Source: Patescibacteria group bacterium
Lineage (GTDB): Bacteria > Patescibacteriota > Minisyncoccia > Phycocordibacterales > DATDWN01
Reading direction: 5' to 3'
DNA length: 15,382 bases
Assembly: GCA_030916785.1 (NCBI GenBank)
Contig: JAUPVY010000004.1
Coordinates: 1 to 15,382 of the forward strand
Shown: positions 1 to 7,500 of the stretch, in pieces
Position numbering within the stretch: the stretch's first letter is position 1
How the letters are laid out: every line of letters begins with the position of its first letter
Notes under the pieces: model-generated
Database searches by the model: none
What the model was told of the DNA's origin: nothing
The model's input: the letters and a program-made list of their open reading frames with translations, nothing else
Translations under genes and position numbers: made by a program

Positions 1-88
1 GTTTTAAATCTACAGGTAGATACCAAGGAATTTCCCCATTTTTTCCAATGACAGAATTTTTTGAGGTAGCTACGATTATGGAAATCAT
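1..88 (-). CDS. folA: Dihydrofolate reductase, N-terminal part (cut by window edge)
   Basis: Only the first 29 codons are in the window; the rest lies beyond base 1. Dihydrofolate reductase reduces dihydrofolate to tetrahydrofolate with NADPH in the cytoplasm. The visible peptide opens MISIIVATSKNSVIG and continues to PWYLPVDLK, matching the family N-terminus: an opening beta strand, the VIGKNG loop, then the P-W-x-L-P-x-D-L-K motif. Asp27 falls exactly where the catalytic acid Asp27 sits in the E. coli enzyme. The ATG (88-86) overlaps the thyA stop codon as ATGA, so translation is probably coupled to thyA. ThyA is the enzyme that generates dihydrofolate, so the pairing makes metabolic sense. 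Identification rests on 29 residues, but they cover the most diagnostic part of the family. Confidence 0.9.
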   Translation of the reverse strand, partial: MISIIVATSKNSVIGKNGEIPWYLPVDLK

Positions 89-996
89 ATAGCAACAGGA
101 ATACCTTTAATTCCGGGGTGGGGGTTGTAGTCTGATAGTTCAAAGTCTTCCTTGCGAAATTCAAACAAGTTATCCTTGTTCTTGTTTATAGACACGGTTG
201 GAAATATTCTCGCTTCACGAGAAAGCATTATTTCTACGGCAGGTATTTGGTCAATATAAATGTGTGCATCAGAAATACTGTGTACAAACTCGTATGGAAT
301 AGTGTTTGTAACGTGTGCAATCATCATGGCTAGAGCTGCATACTGAACCATGTTTGACGGGACCCCCACTGGAACATCTCCAGATCTTTGCATCATATGA
401 AGAGTTAGTTTGCCTTCAATAATTCTAATGTTTAACCATCCATGACATGGTGCGACTACTACTTTTTGTTGTTTTCCTTTGCCTCTGCCAATATATTGTG
501 GCACCCAAGGACTGACAAAATGGGTTCGGAGCTGAGGCTCTTCTTTTATTTGTTCTATGATGTGTTTGAATTGGTTAAACGATGGCCCTTCTGAGGTGGG
601 AAAATCATGAAAAGCAGCACCATATGATCCTGGGCCAAGGTCTCCTGTAGCGAGCCCTCTTTTGGCGCATTTTTCAGGAGTGGCCCAAGACTTCCACCAA
701 AAACAGCCAAATTTTTCTAGTTCCTCAACGGTGTGCGCTCCATTAATGAAGGCACAAATTTCTCCAATCGCTTGCTGCCAAACAGTTACCGGTAAATTTT
801 CTGAAACTTTTGGATTCATGTTTCGTTCTGTAATCATAGGAAAACCATTTTCAAGCTTAAAGCGCATTGGTTCTGGTGCTATAAGTGTTAAAGCATCAAC
901 TCCTTGTTGGCTCGGGGTTCTAACACCATTTTCCAGGATGTTTCTTAGGAGTCGTTGGTACTGGTTGTCTGGGGTACGTTTTTCTAGTGGATTCAT
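85..996 (-). CDS. thyA: Thymidylate synthase, ThyA type, divergent
   Basis: Converts dUMP and 5,10-methylene-tetrahydrofolate to dTMP and dihydrofolate in the cytoplasm. At 303 residues it is longer than the 264-residue E. coli enzyme. The catalytic cysteine is Cys184 in APCHGW. The phosphate-binding QRSGD motif, the following P-S-N with the Asn that selects dUMP, the GDLGP loop, the W-x-x-W substrate tryptophans (FWWKSWA) and the DAHIY motif are all visible. Several normally conserved positions differ: the paired phosphate-binding arginines read Arg-Thr, the usual PFN reads PSN, and the Asn-His after HIY reads Asp-Gln. About ten extra residues (around GRGKGKQQK) precede the catalytic loop. 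I read it as a divergent ThyA; a related pyrimidine hydroxymethylase is less likely because the selective Asn and both tryptophans remain. It shares an operon with folA and is divergent from glyA. Confidence 0.9.
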   Translation of the reverse strand: MNPLEKRTPDNQYQRLLRNILENGVRTPSQQGVDALTLIAPEPMRFKLENGFPMITERNMNPKVSENLPVTVWQQAIGEICAFINGAHTVEELEKFGCFWWKSWATPEKCAKRGLATGDLGPGSYGAAFHDFPTSEGPSFNQFKHIIEQIKEEPQLRTHFVSPWVPQYIGRGKGKQQKVVVAPCHGWLNIRIIEGKLTLHMMQRSGDVPVGVPSNMVQYAALAMMIAHVTNTIPYEFVHSISDAHIYIDQIPAVEIMLSREARIFPTVSINKNKDNLFEFRKEDFELSDYNPHPGIKGIPVAI

Positions 997-1002
997 GGGT
1001 AC

Positions 1003-1031
1003 ATTGTATATTGAAAGATTTCTATTCGCAA
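1003..1031 (-). promoter_or_regulatory. Predicted thyA-folA promoter
   Basis: Read on the minus strand, TTGCGA (1031-1026) and TACAAT (1008-1003) are separated by 17 bases, resembling sigma70 -35 and -10 boxes. Only six bases lie between the -10 box and the thyA ATG, so the expected transcription start coincides with the A of the ATG and the mRNA would be leaderless. No Shine-Dalgarno sequence is present. Prediction is by eye only. Confidence 0.5.
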
Positions 1032-1033
1032 TC

Positions 1034-1061
1034 TTGCTTTTCGGATGTAATTAAATAATAA
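1034..1061 (+). promoter_or_regulatory. Predicted glyA promoter
   Basis: TTGCTT (1034-1039) and TAATAA (1056-1061) are separated by 16 bases, and the -10-like box ends 10 bases before the glyA ATG. This -35 box lies two bases from the -35 box of the oppositely directed thyA promoter, so two polymerases would bind back to back. The match to consensus is moderate. Confidence 0.4.
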
Positions 1062-1071
1062 TTAGACCACT

Positions 1072-2253
1072 ATGAAAGATAAACAAATTGAAAAATTGAT
1101 AGTTAGTGAGAAAAAGAGACAAAAAGGTGTTATAAACCTTATTGCCTCCGAAAACTATGTTTCAGAAGATGTTCTGAAGGCCCTAGGTTCAGAACTAACA
1201 AACAAATATGCTGAAGGGTATCCTGGAGCTCGGTATTACGGTGGAAATGAATTCGTGGATAAAATAGAAAATCTTTGTAAGGAAAGGGCGCTGAAACTTT
1301 TTGGTTTAACTGGGAGTAAATGGCATGTAAACGTTCAAGCACTTTCTGGTTCTCCGGCAAATGTTGCGGTGTACTTGGGGCTCGTTCCGGTTGGTGGAAA
1401 AATCATGGGAATGAATCTACAAGATGGCGGGCACCTGACTCATGGGTACAAGGTCTCAATCACAGGCAAAGTTTGGCAACAAGTTCCGTTTGGAGTAGAT
1501 AGTAAAACTGAGATTATTGATTATGGAGAAATAAAAAAACTAGCAGAAAAAGAAAAACCAAATATTATTGTAGCGGGATTTACTGCTTATCCAAGAATAG
1601 TTGATTTCAAAAAGTTCAAGGAAATAGCGGATAGTGTCGGAGCGTATCTCATGGTTGATATGTCGCATTTCGCAGGACTGGTTGCTGGTGGTGTTTATCC
1701 AACGCCTTTCAAATACGCTGATGTGGTTACTACAACTACTCACAAAACTTTGCGTGGTCCACGATCAGCAATGATTTTCTCAAAAATAGATGATAGAGAA
1801 ATCTATAAAAAGATAGACAAAGCAGTTTTCCCTGGGCTACAAGGAGGTCCACACCTAAACCAGATTGCTGCCATAGCTGTAACACTGAAAGAAGCGGACA
1901 CTCCAGCTTTCAAAAAATACGCGGGTCAGATATTGAAAAATGCAAAAGCATTGTCAGGTGAACTGCAAAAACTTGGTTGGAGAATTGTTTCTGGAGGTAC
2001 AGATAGTCATTTGATTTTGATGGATACTTGGATGGATGGAAAGGGAATCGGAGGCAAAGTTGCTGGAGATAGACTGGAGGCGGGTGGAATAATTGTTAAT
2101 AAAAACACAATACCAGGAGATACGAGATCTCCAATGGACCCATCAGGAATAAGACTTGGCACGGCTGCTGAAACTACGAGAGGTAAAAAAGAAAAAGACT
2201 TCGTAAAAATTGCACAAAAAATAGATAAGATTTTAAAGACGAAGAGTAAGTAA
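1072..2253 (+). CDS. glyA: Serine hydroxymethyltransferase
   Basis: A cytoplasmic PLP enzyme that transfers the hydroxymethyl carbon of serine to tetrahydrofolate, giving glycine and 5,10-methylene-tetrahydrofolate. The 393 residues are slightly fewer than the roughly 415 typical of bacteria and cover the whole fold. Lys225 in TTTTHKTLRGPR is the PLP-binding lysine. Also visible are LIASENYVS near the N-terminus, NKYAEGYPGARYYGG, SGSPAN, DGGHLTHG, FPGLQGGPH and the C-terminal VNKNTIPGD and GIRLGTAAETTRG blocks. SGSPAN and FPGLQGGPH look like eukaryotic and archaeal forms, whereas the C-terminal LGTAAETTRG is Bacillus-like, so the sequence has mixed character. The ATG at 1072 immediately precedes the conserved N-terminal helix. 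The gene is divergent from thyA-folA, which uses its product, and is followed after 41 bases by dut. Confidence 0.97.
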   Translation: MKDKQIEKLIVSEKKRQKGVINLIASENYVSEDVLKALGSELTNKYAEGYPGARYYGGNEFVDKIENLCKERALKLFGLTGSKWHVNVQALSGSPANVAVYLGLVPVGGKIMGMNLQDGGHLTHGYKVSITGKVWQQVPFGVDSKTEIIDYGEIKKLAEKEKPNIIVAGFTAYPRIVDFKKFKEIADSVGAYLMVDMSHFAGLVAGGVYPTPFKYADVVTTTTHKTLRGPRSAMIFSKIDDREIYKKIDKAVFPGLQGGPHLNQIAAIAVTLKEADTPAFKKYAGQILKNAKALSGELQKLGWRIVSGGTDSHLILMDTWMDGKGIGGKVAGDRLEAGGIIVNKNTIPGDTRSPMDPSGIRLGTAAETTRGKKEKDFVKIAQKIDKILKTKSK

Positions 2254-2279
2254 ACCTTCTTCAAAAAACCAGGGGTGAG

Positions 2280-2288
2280 TGGTATGAT
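2280..2288 (+). promoter_or_regulatory. Predicted dut promoter (extended -10)
   Basis: TGGTATGAT forms an extended -10 element (TGn followed by TATGAT), ending six bases before the dut ATG, so the predicted start is the ATG itself. I see no good -35 box, which an extended -10 can tolerate. Dut may also be read through from glyA. Confidence 0.45.
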
Positions 2289-2294
2289 TGATCT

Positions 2295-2717
2295 ATGGAA
2301 CTAAAAGTAAAAAAACTAAGTCCTGATGCGGTGTTACCTTCATATGCTCACTCTTTTGATGCGGGGATGGATATGTACTGCAATGAAACTGTGACACTTT
2401 TGCCCGGACAAATTTCTAAAATAAAAAGTGGTATCTCAATAGAAATTCCAGATGGTTTCGTTGGGCTCTGTTGGGACAAGAGCGGTTTGTCTATGAACCA
2501 CGGTATAAAAATGTTGGGGGGAGTTATTGACTCTGGTTACAGAGGAGAAATAACATATGGAGCTATTAATTTAGGAAAGGAGCCTTATACCTTTGAAAAA
2601 GGTCACAAGGTTTTACAAATGCTTATCCAAAAAGTTGAAAAAGTGGATGTGGTAGAAGTGGAGGAGCTTTCTGGTTCCGATAGAGGAGAAAAAGGTTTTG
2701 GAAGTACGGGAAAGTAG
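2295..2717 (+). CDS. dut: dUTPase, trimeric all-beta type
   Basis: Hydrolyses dUTP to dUMP and pyrophosphate in the cytoplasm, keeping uracil out of DNA and feeding dUMP to ThyA. All five family motifs are visible in order: DAGMDMY (motif 1), DKSGLSMNHGI (2), GVIDSGYRGEI (3), GHKVLQMLI (4) and DRGEKGFGSTGK (5). The catalytic Asp79 and the base-stacking Tyr82 of motif 3 are present. The motif 2 arginine (usual R-S-G-L) is Lys62, and motif 5 reads GEKG rather than GxGG; both are conservative departures. The length of 140 residues is normal for a homotrimer subunit. The ATG at 2295 is chosen because it places motif 1 at the usual distance from the N-terminus; the ATG at 2284 is out of frame. Confidence 0.95.
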   Translation: MELKVKKLSPDAVLPSYAHSFDAGMDMYCNETVTLLPGQISKIKSGISIEIPDGFVGLCWDKSGLSMNHGIKMLGGVIDSGYRGEITYGAINLGKEPYTFEKGHKVLQMLIQKVEKVDVVEVEELSGSDRGEKGFGSTGK

Positions 2718-2731
2718 GATAATTTTACATG

Positions 2732-2759
2732 TTTATAAATATACGGTTTGTGCTATTAT
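2732..2759 (+). promoter_or_regulatory. Predicted argS promoter (extended -10)
   Basis: TTTATA (2732-2737), a 16-base spacer, then TATTAT (2754-2759) preceded by TGC, giving an extended -10. Nine bases separate it from the ATG at 2769, so the leader would be zero to a few bases. This supports 2769 rather than an upstream TTG as the argS start, since the -10 box would otherwise lie inside the gene. Confidence 0.5.
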
Positions 2760-2768
2760 GACTTTCAT

Positions 2769-4454
2769 ATGACTTTGCACGACACAGTAAAAAAATGGCT
2801 TAAAGACTCTCTATCTGTAGAGGCAGATTTTGTTTTGGAATATCCTGCCGATGTAACTCACGGGGATTTTGCTACCAATGTAGCTATGGTCATGGCCAAA
2901 AATGAAAAAATTAACCCACGTGATTTGGCAGAGAAGTATGTTGGTATTTTACAAAATAATAAAATAGATGAAGTTTCCGGAGTGGAAATGGCAGGACCGG
3001 GTTTTATAAATATAACTATTAGTTCAAAAGTTTTTTCTTCTTCTATAGAAAAAATAAACAAAGCTGGTGATACGTTTGGTGAGAATAAACACTACTCAGG
3101 TTCTAGATTTCTAATAGAACACACTCAACCAAATCCATTCAAAGAGTTTCATATAGGTCACATGATGAACAATGTTATCGGAGAATCAGTATCTAGACTC
3201 ATTGAGAATCAAGGTAATGAAGTGATCAGGGCTTCTTATCATGGCGACGTAGGTTTGCATGTAGCCAAAGCTATTTGGGGCATTATAAACCTTGGAGTGG
3301 GTACAAATGTAGACGTGAAGACTTTGGGTCAAGCCTATTCTTTGGGAGCAAAAATGTATGAGAGTGATGAGCTCGCTAAAGCAGAAATAATAGATATAAA
3401 TAAAAAAGTTTATGATGGTTCAGATGATGAAATAAATAATTTATATAAAACCGGAAGACAGGTTTCGTTGGATTATTTTGAAAAAATGTATGAGCGTTTG
3501 GGTAATAAATTTAATTTTCATTTTTATGAAAGCGAGTCAGCTCCTATTGGAAAAAAAATAGTTGAAGAGTTTTTAGATAAAGGTGTGTTTGAGAAAAGTG
3601 AGGGGGCAGTTATTTTTCCTGGTGAGAAATATGGTCTGCACACAAGAGTTTTTCTTAACTCCGATGGGCTACCAACATATGAAGCTAAAGAAATTGGTTT
3701 AATGCAGATAAAAAGAGAAAAATGTTATCCATTTAATTTGTCTATTACTGTTACGGCCAATGAACAGGATGCATTCTTTAAAGTTACGGAGAAATCTTTG
3801 GAGCAAGTTTTTCCAGATTTAACTGGGAAGGTTCTTCATTTGTCACATGGAATGCTTAAATTACCATCTGGCAAGATGTCATCCAGGACCGGTGATGTTT
3901 TGACAGCGGAGTGGATAATAAATAGTTTGAAAAATGGAGCAAAAGAAAAAATTAAAGAACCTCTTATGTCAGATGAAGAAAGGGATATGGTCTCGGAAAC
4001 TGTTGCTTTAGCGGCATTAAAATTTTCTATTCTACGACAGGCTATAGGAGGGGATATTGTTTTTGATATAAATAAAGCACTATCTCTTGAAGGTGATTCT
4101 GGTCCTTATTTACAATATGCCACCGTAAGAGCTAGCGCTGTTTTAAGAAAGGCTAGAGAGGTTGTTGAGATTTCTTCAGAAGAGCCTTCTGGCTGGCAAA
4201 CTACTTTACTTGAGAAGCTACTTGAAAGATTTCCTTCAGTAATTGAAAGATCAGCAAATGAATATGCTCCACATTATTTAGTTACATATCTTACAAATCT
4301 TGCTTCTGAATTCAATTCATTTTATGCAAGGGAAAAAATAATTGATACTGAAAACAAAAGTTCAGCCTACAGGCTGGCTATCGTTAAGGCTTTTGTGTCT
4401 GTCATGACATCGGGATTGCACCTACTCGGCATATCTGTTCCAAATAGAATGTAG
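2769..4454 (+). CDS. argS: Arginyl-tRNA synthetase
   Basis: A class I synthetase that charges tRNA-Arg with arginine in the cytoplasm; this family needs tRNA to activate the amino acid. From the ATG at 2769 the protein has 561 residues, the usual size. An N-terminal Add1-like tRNA D-loop domain (about 1-100, with THGDFATNVAM) is followed by the catalytic core with TQPNPFKEFHIGH (HIGH motif His128-His131) and GKMSSRTG (KMSK-type loop at Lys369-Ser372). The C-terminal helical anticodon-binding domain includes YATVRASAVLRKA and ends LHLLGISVPNRM, typical of ArgRS. An in-frame TTG at 2748 would add seven residues but overlaps the predicted -10 box, so it is rejected. No leader long enough for a T-box or attenuator exists upstream. 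Followed by ileS after 55 bases. Confidence 0.97.
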   Translation: MTLHDTVKKWLKDSLSVEADFVLEYPADVTHGDFATNVAMVMAKNEKINPRDLAEKYVGILQNNKIDEVSGVEMAGPGFINITISSKVFSSSIEKINKAGDTFGENKHYSGSRFLIEHTQPNPFKEFHIGHMMNNVIGESVSRLIENQGNEVIRASYHGDVGLHVAKAIWGIINLGVGTNVDVKTLGQAYSLGAKMYESDELAKAEIIDINKKVYDGSDDEINNLYKTGRQVSLDYFEKMYERLGNKFNFHFYESESAPIGKKIVEEFLDKGVFEKSEGAVIFPGEKYGLHTRVFLNSDGLPTYEAKEIGLMQIKREKCYPFNLSITVTANEQDAFFKVTEKSLEQVFPDLTGKVLHLSHGMLKLPSGKMSSRTGDVLTAEWIINSLKNGAKEKIKEPLMSDEERDMVSETVALAALKFSILRQAIGGDIVFDINKALSLEGDSGPYLQYATVRASAVLRKAREVVEISSEEPSGWQTTLLEKLLERFPSVIERSANEYAPHYLVTYLTNLASEFNSFYAREKIIDTENKSSAYRLAIVKAFVSVMTSGLHLLGISVPNRM

Positions 4455-4475
4455 CAAGTTAAAAAGCTTGGGTTT

Positions 4476-4503
4476 TTGAAAAAAGCCATGAAAGTGCTAG
4501 TAT
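4476..4503 (+). promoter_or_regulatory. Predicted ileS-recO promoter (extended -10)
   Basis: TTGAAA (4476-4481), a 16-base spacer, then TAGTAT (4498-4503) preceded by TGC. Six bases separate the box from the ATG at 4510, so the predicted transcription start is the start codon itself. No Shine-Dalgarno sequence is present. The recO gene one base downstream of ileS would be co-transcribed. Confidence 0.55.
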
Positions 4504-4509
4504 ATTCCT

Positions 4510-7500
4510 ATGGCAGAAAATGAAAAAATAACAAAAAGTGAAGTAGCAGAAAAAGAGGAAAAAATATTAGATTTTTGGGATAAAAATGGAATCTTCAAAA
4601 AAACCCTTGAAAAGGATGCTCCAGAAGGGGATTTTGTTTTTTTTGACGGACCTCCTTTTGCCACAGGACTGCCTCACTATGGTCACATACTTCCTGGAAC
4701 AATAAAAGATATTATTCCTCGTTACCAAACAATGAAAGGTAAGCGAGTTTCTCGTAGATGGGGATGGGATTGTCACGGTCTTCCTGTGGAGAACTTGATT
4801 GAAAAAGAACTGTCTCTGGCAAGCAAAAAAGATATTGAAACCTATGGAATAGAAAAATTTAATAAATACGCTAGGGATATTGTTTTTAGGTATGCAGATG
4901 AATGGAAAAAAATAATTCCTCGAAGTGGTAGATGGGTTGATATGGAGGATGATTACAGAACTATGGATGCTACGTATACTGAGTCTGTCTGGTGGGCCTT
5001 CAAAACCCTTTATGACAAAGGTTTGGTGTATCAAGGTTTCAAGTCAATGCTTCTTTGCCCAAGGTGTGAAACAACCCTTTCAAATTTTGAGGTAAACCAG
5101 GGTTATAAAGATATCACTGATATTTCAGTCACTGTGGAGTTGGAACTTCTGGACAAACCAAGGACTTATCTTTTGGCTTGGACGACTACGCCTTGGACGT
5201 TACCTGGAAATGTAGCTTTGGCTGTAAACCCAGATATGGAGTATGTAGAAGTCTCCGGCCTAGAGGAAGGTAATACTTATATACTTTTGAAATCTAGAGT
5301 AGAAGCAGTTTTTGGAAAAGACTTTAAAATATTAAAAAGTGTAGACCCTAAAGAAATTATAGGTAAAAAATACAAACCTCTGTTCAACTATTACAACAAT
5401 GACAGTTTGGAAAAAAGAGAAAATGCATGGAAAGTATATCCTGGTAGTTTTGTCACATCTGAAGATGGTACGGGAATTGTTCACATAGCTACGGCCTTTG
5501 GTGATGATGATATGAATCTTGGTAAGGAAAATGATTTGCCTTTCATTCAACACGTAAACCGTGACGGAACTTTTAAACCAGAGGTGACTGATTTTGCAGG
5601 GCAAAAAGTAAAACCAATAGAAGATCATCAAAAAACTGATGTTGAAATAATAAAATATTTAGCAAAACAAGGGACTTTGTTTTCAAAAGAAAAAATAGTT
5701 CACTCATATCCGCACTGTTGGAGGTGTAATACTCCTCTTTTGAACTACGCTACTACTTCTTGGTTTATAAAAGTTACGGATTTGAAAGATCGTCTGCTTA
5801 ATATAAACAAAGACATATCTTGGACGCCTGGTGATATTAGAGATGGCAGATTCGGTAAATGGCTCGAGGGTGCAAGAGATTGGGCCATTTCTCGTTCTAG
5901 ATATTGGGGTGCGCCACTACCTGTTTGGGAAAAAGATGGAGGAGATAGAGTGGTGGTAGGATCTATATCTGATTTAAAAAAATACACAAACAAGAGAAAT
6001 AATTATTTTGTGGTTCGCCATGGTGGAACAAAAAGTAATTTAACTGGCAAAATATCTTCTTTTAAAGAAAATAAAGATTCTCTAACTGAAGAGGGTGTGG
6101 AACAAGTAAGAACTAGTGCAAAAGAGTTAAAAGACAAAAAAATTGATTTGATTTTTACCTCTCCTTTTATTAGAACAAAAGAAACTGTAGATATCATAAG
6201 TTCAGAAATAGGATACTCTGGTGAAGTTATTTGCGATGACCGATTGAGTGAAGTTTTTTATGGTGAAGAATGGGAGGGCAGAACTTGGGCTGAGTATGCA
6301 AAAGATTTCCCTAAAATGTCTGACAGGTTCTATAAAAGAAATAGCTCAAAAGAGAATTTGGAGGATGTTCGTCGTAGAGTAATGGAATTTATATATGAAA
6401 TAGATGAAAAATATGAAGGAAAAAATATAGTAATAATAGGTCACGGAGGACCCTTATCGCTACTTCACCTGTCTTCAGAAGGCAAGTCATTAAAAGAAAT
6501 AAGTAACTCCTACAGAGATAATTATTTTTCTAATGCAGAAATGAAGGAAATGGATTTTAGGTGTTTGCCTCATAATGAAAATTTTGATTTGGATTTACAC
6601 CGTCCTTATATTGATGACGTAGTGTTGGTGGATGAAAATGGAAGAAAAATGAAACGAGTTCTTGAGGTTTTTGATTGTTGGTTAGAATCAGGCTCTATGT
6701 CTTTTGCTCAGTACCATTATCCATTTGAAAACAAAGAAAAATTTGAAAAAGGAGATTCGATTTTCCCGGCAGATTTTATAGCCGAAGGGTTGGATCAAAC
6801 GAGAGGGTGGTTCTACACCTTACTTGTTTTATCTGTTGGTCTTTTTGACAAATCACCATATAAACATGTTGTGGTTAATGGTTTGGTTTTGGCGGAGGAT
6901 GGAAGAAAAATGAGTAAGAGTCTGAATAATTATCCAGATCTTATGGAAATAGTTAATAAGTATGGTGCGGATGCATTACGTTATTACCTAGTTTCGTCTC
7001 CTTTGGTTAAAGCAGAAGATTTCAATTTCTCTGAAAAAGGAGTGGATGAAATATATAAGAAATTAATACAAAAAACCTACAACGTTTTGTCTTTCTACGA
7101 AATGTATCCGTCGGAGAAAACAGGGGAACTGAAAGAGTCTGTTTTGGACACATGGATATTGGCGCGTCTCACAGAGCTTACAGAAACAATAACTACCTCT
7201 TTGGAAAAATATGAATTAGACAAGGCATCAAGACCAATTTTGGATTTCGTAGATGATTTATCCACTTGGTATTTAAGACGATCTAGAGACAGATTCAAAT
7301 CTGATAATGCTGAGGATCGTTTCAATGCTTCTTATCACACGGCTCTTGTTCTGAGAGAATTTTCAAAGATTGTTGCACCTTTTGTGCCTTTTATGGCGGA
7401 AGAAGTTTACCGTAGAGTTGGTGGTGAGAAGGAAAGTGTTCATTTGGAGAGTTGGCCAGAAATCAAAAAAGTAGATTCAAAAATAATTGAAGATATGAAA

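Noticed and set aside
662..1054. An open frame of 130 codons on the + strand opposite thyA
   Set aside because: It lies almost wholly antisense to the well-supported thyA coding sequence and its translation shows no recognisable motif.
2748..2768. In-frame TTG as an upstream start for argS
   Set aside because: The extra seven codons contain the TGCTATTAT extended -10 box, and the conserved ArgRS N-terminus starts at the ATG at 2769.
4471..4487. Inverted repeat GGTTTTTGAAAAAAGCC between argS and ileS, considered as a terminator
   Set aside because: The stem is mostly A-T pairs with a two-base loop, there is no following T run, and it overlaps the predicted ileS -35 box.
4567..5034. An open frame of 155 codons on the minus strand within ileS
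   Set aside because: It is antisense to the conserved IleRS N-terminal region containing the HIGH motif and has a composition typical of a shadow frame.
5986..6582. The IleRS insertion as an intein or a separate gene
   Set aside because: No intein splice-junction residues or homing endonuclease motifs are visible, and the frame runs through without a stop or internal start signal. The sequence is clearly histidine phosphatase.
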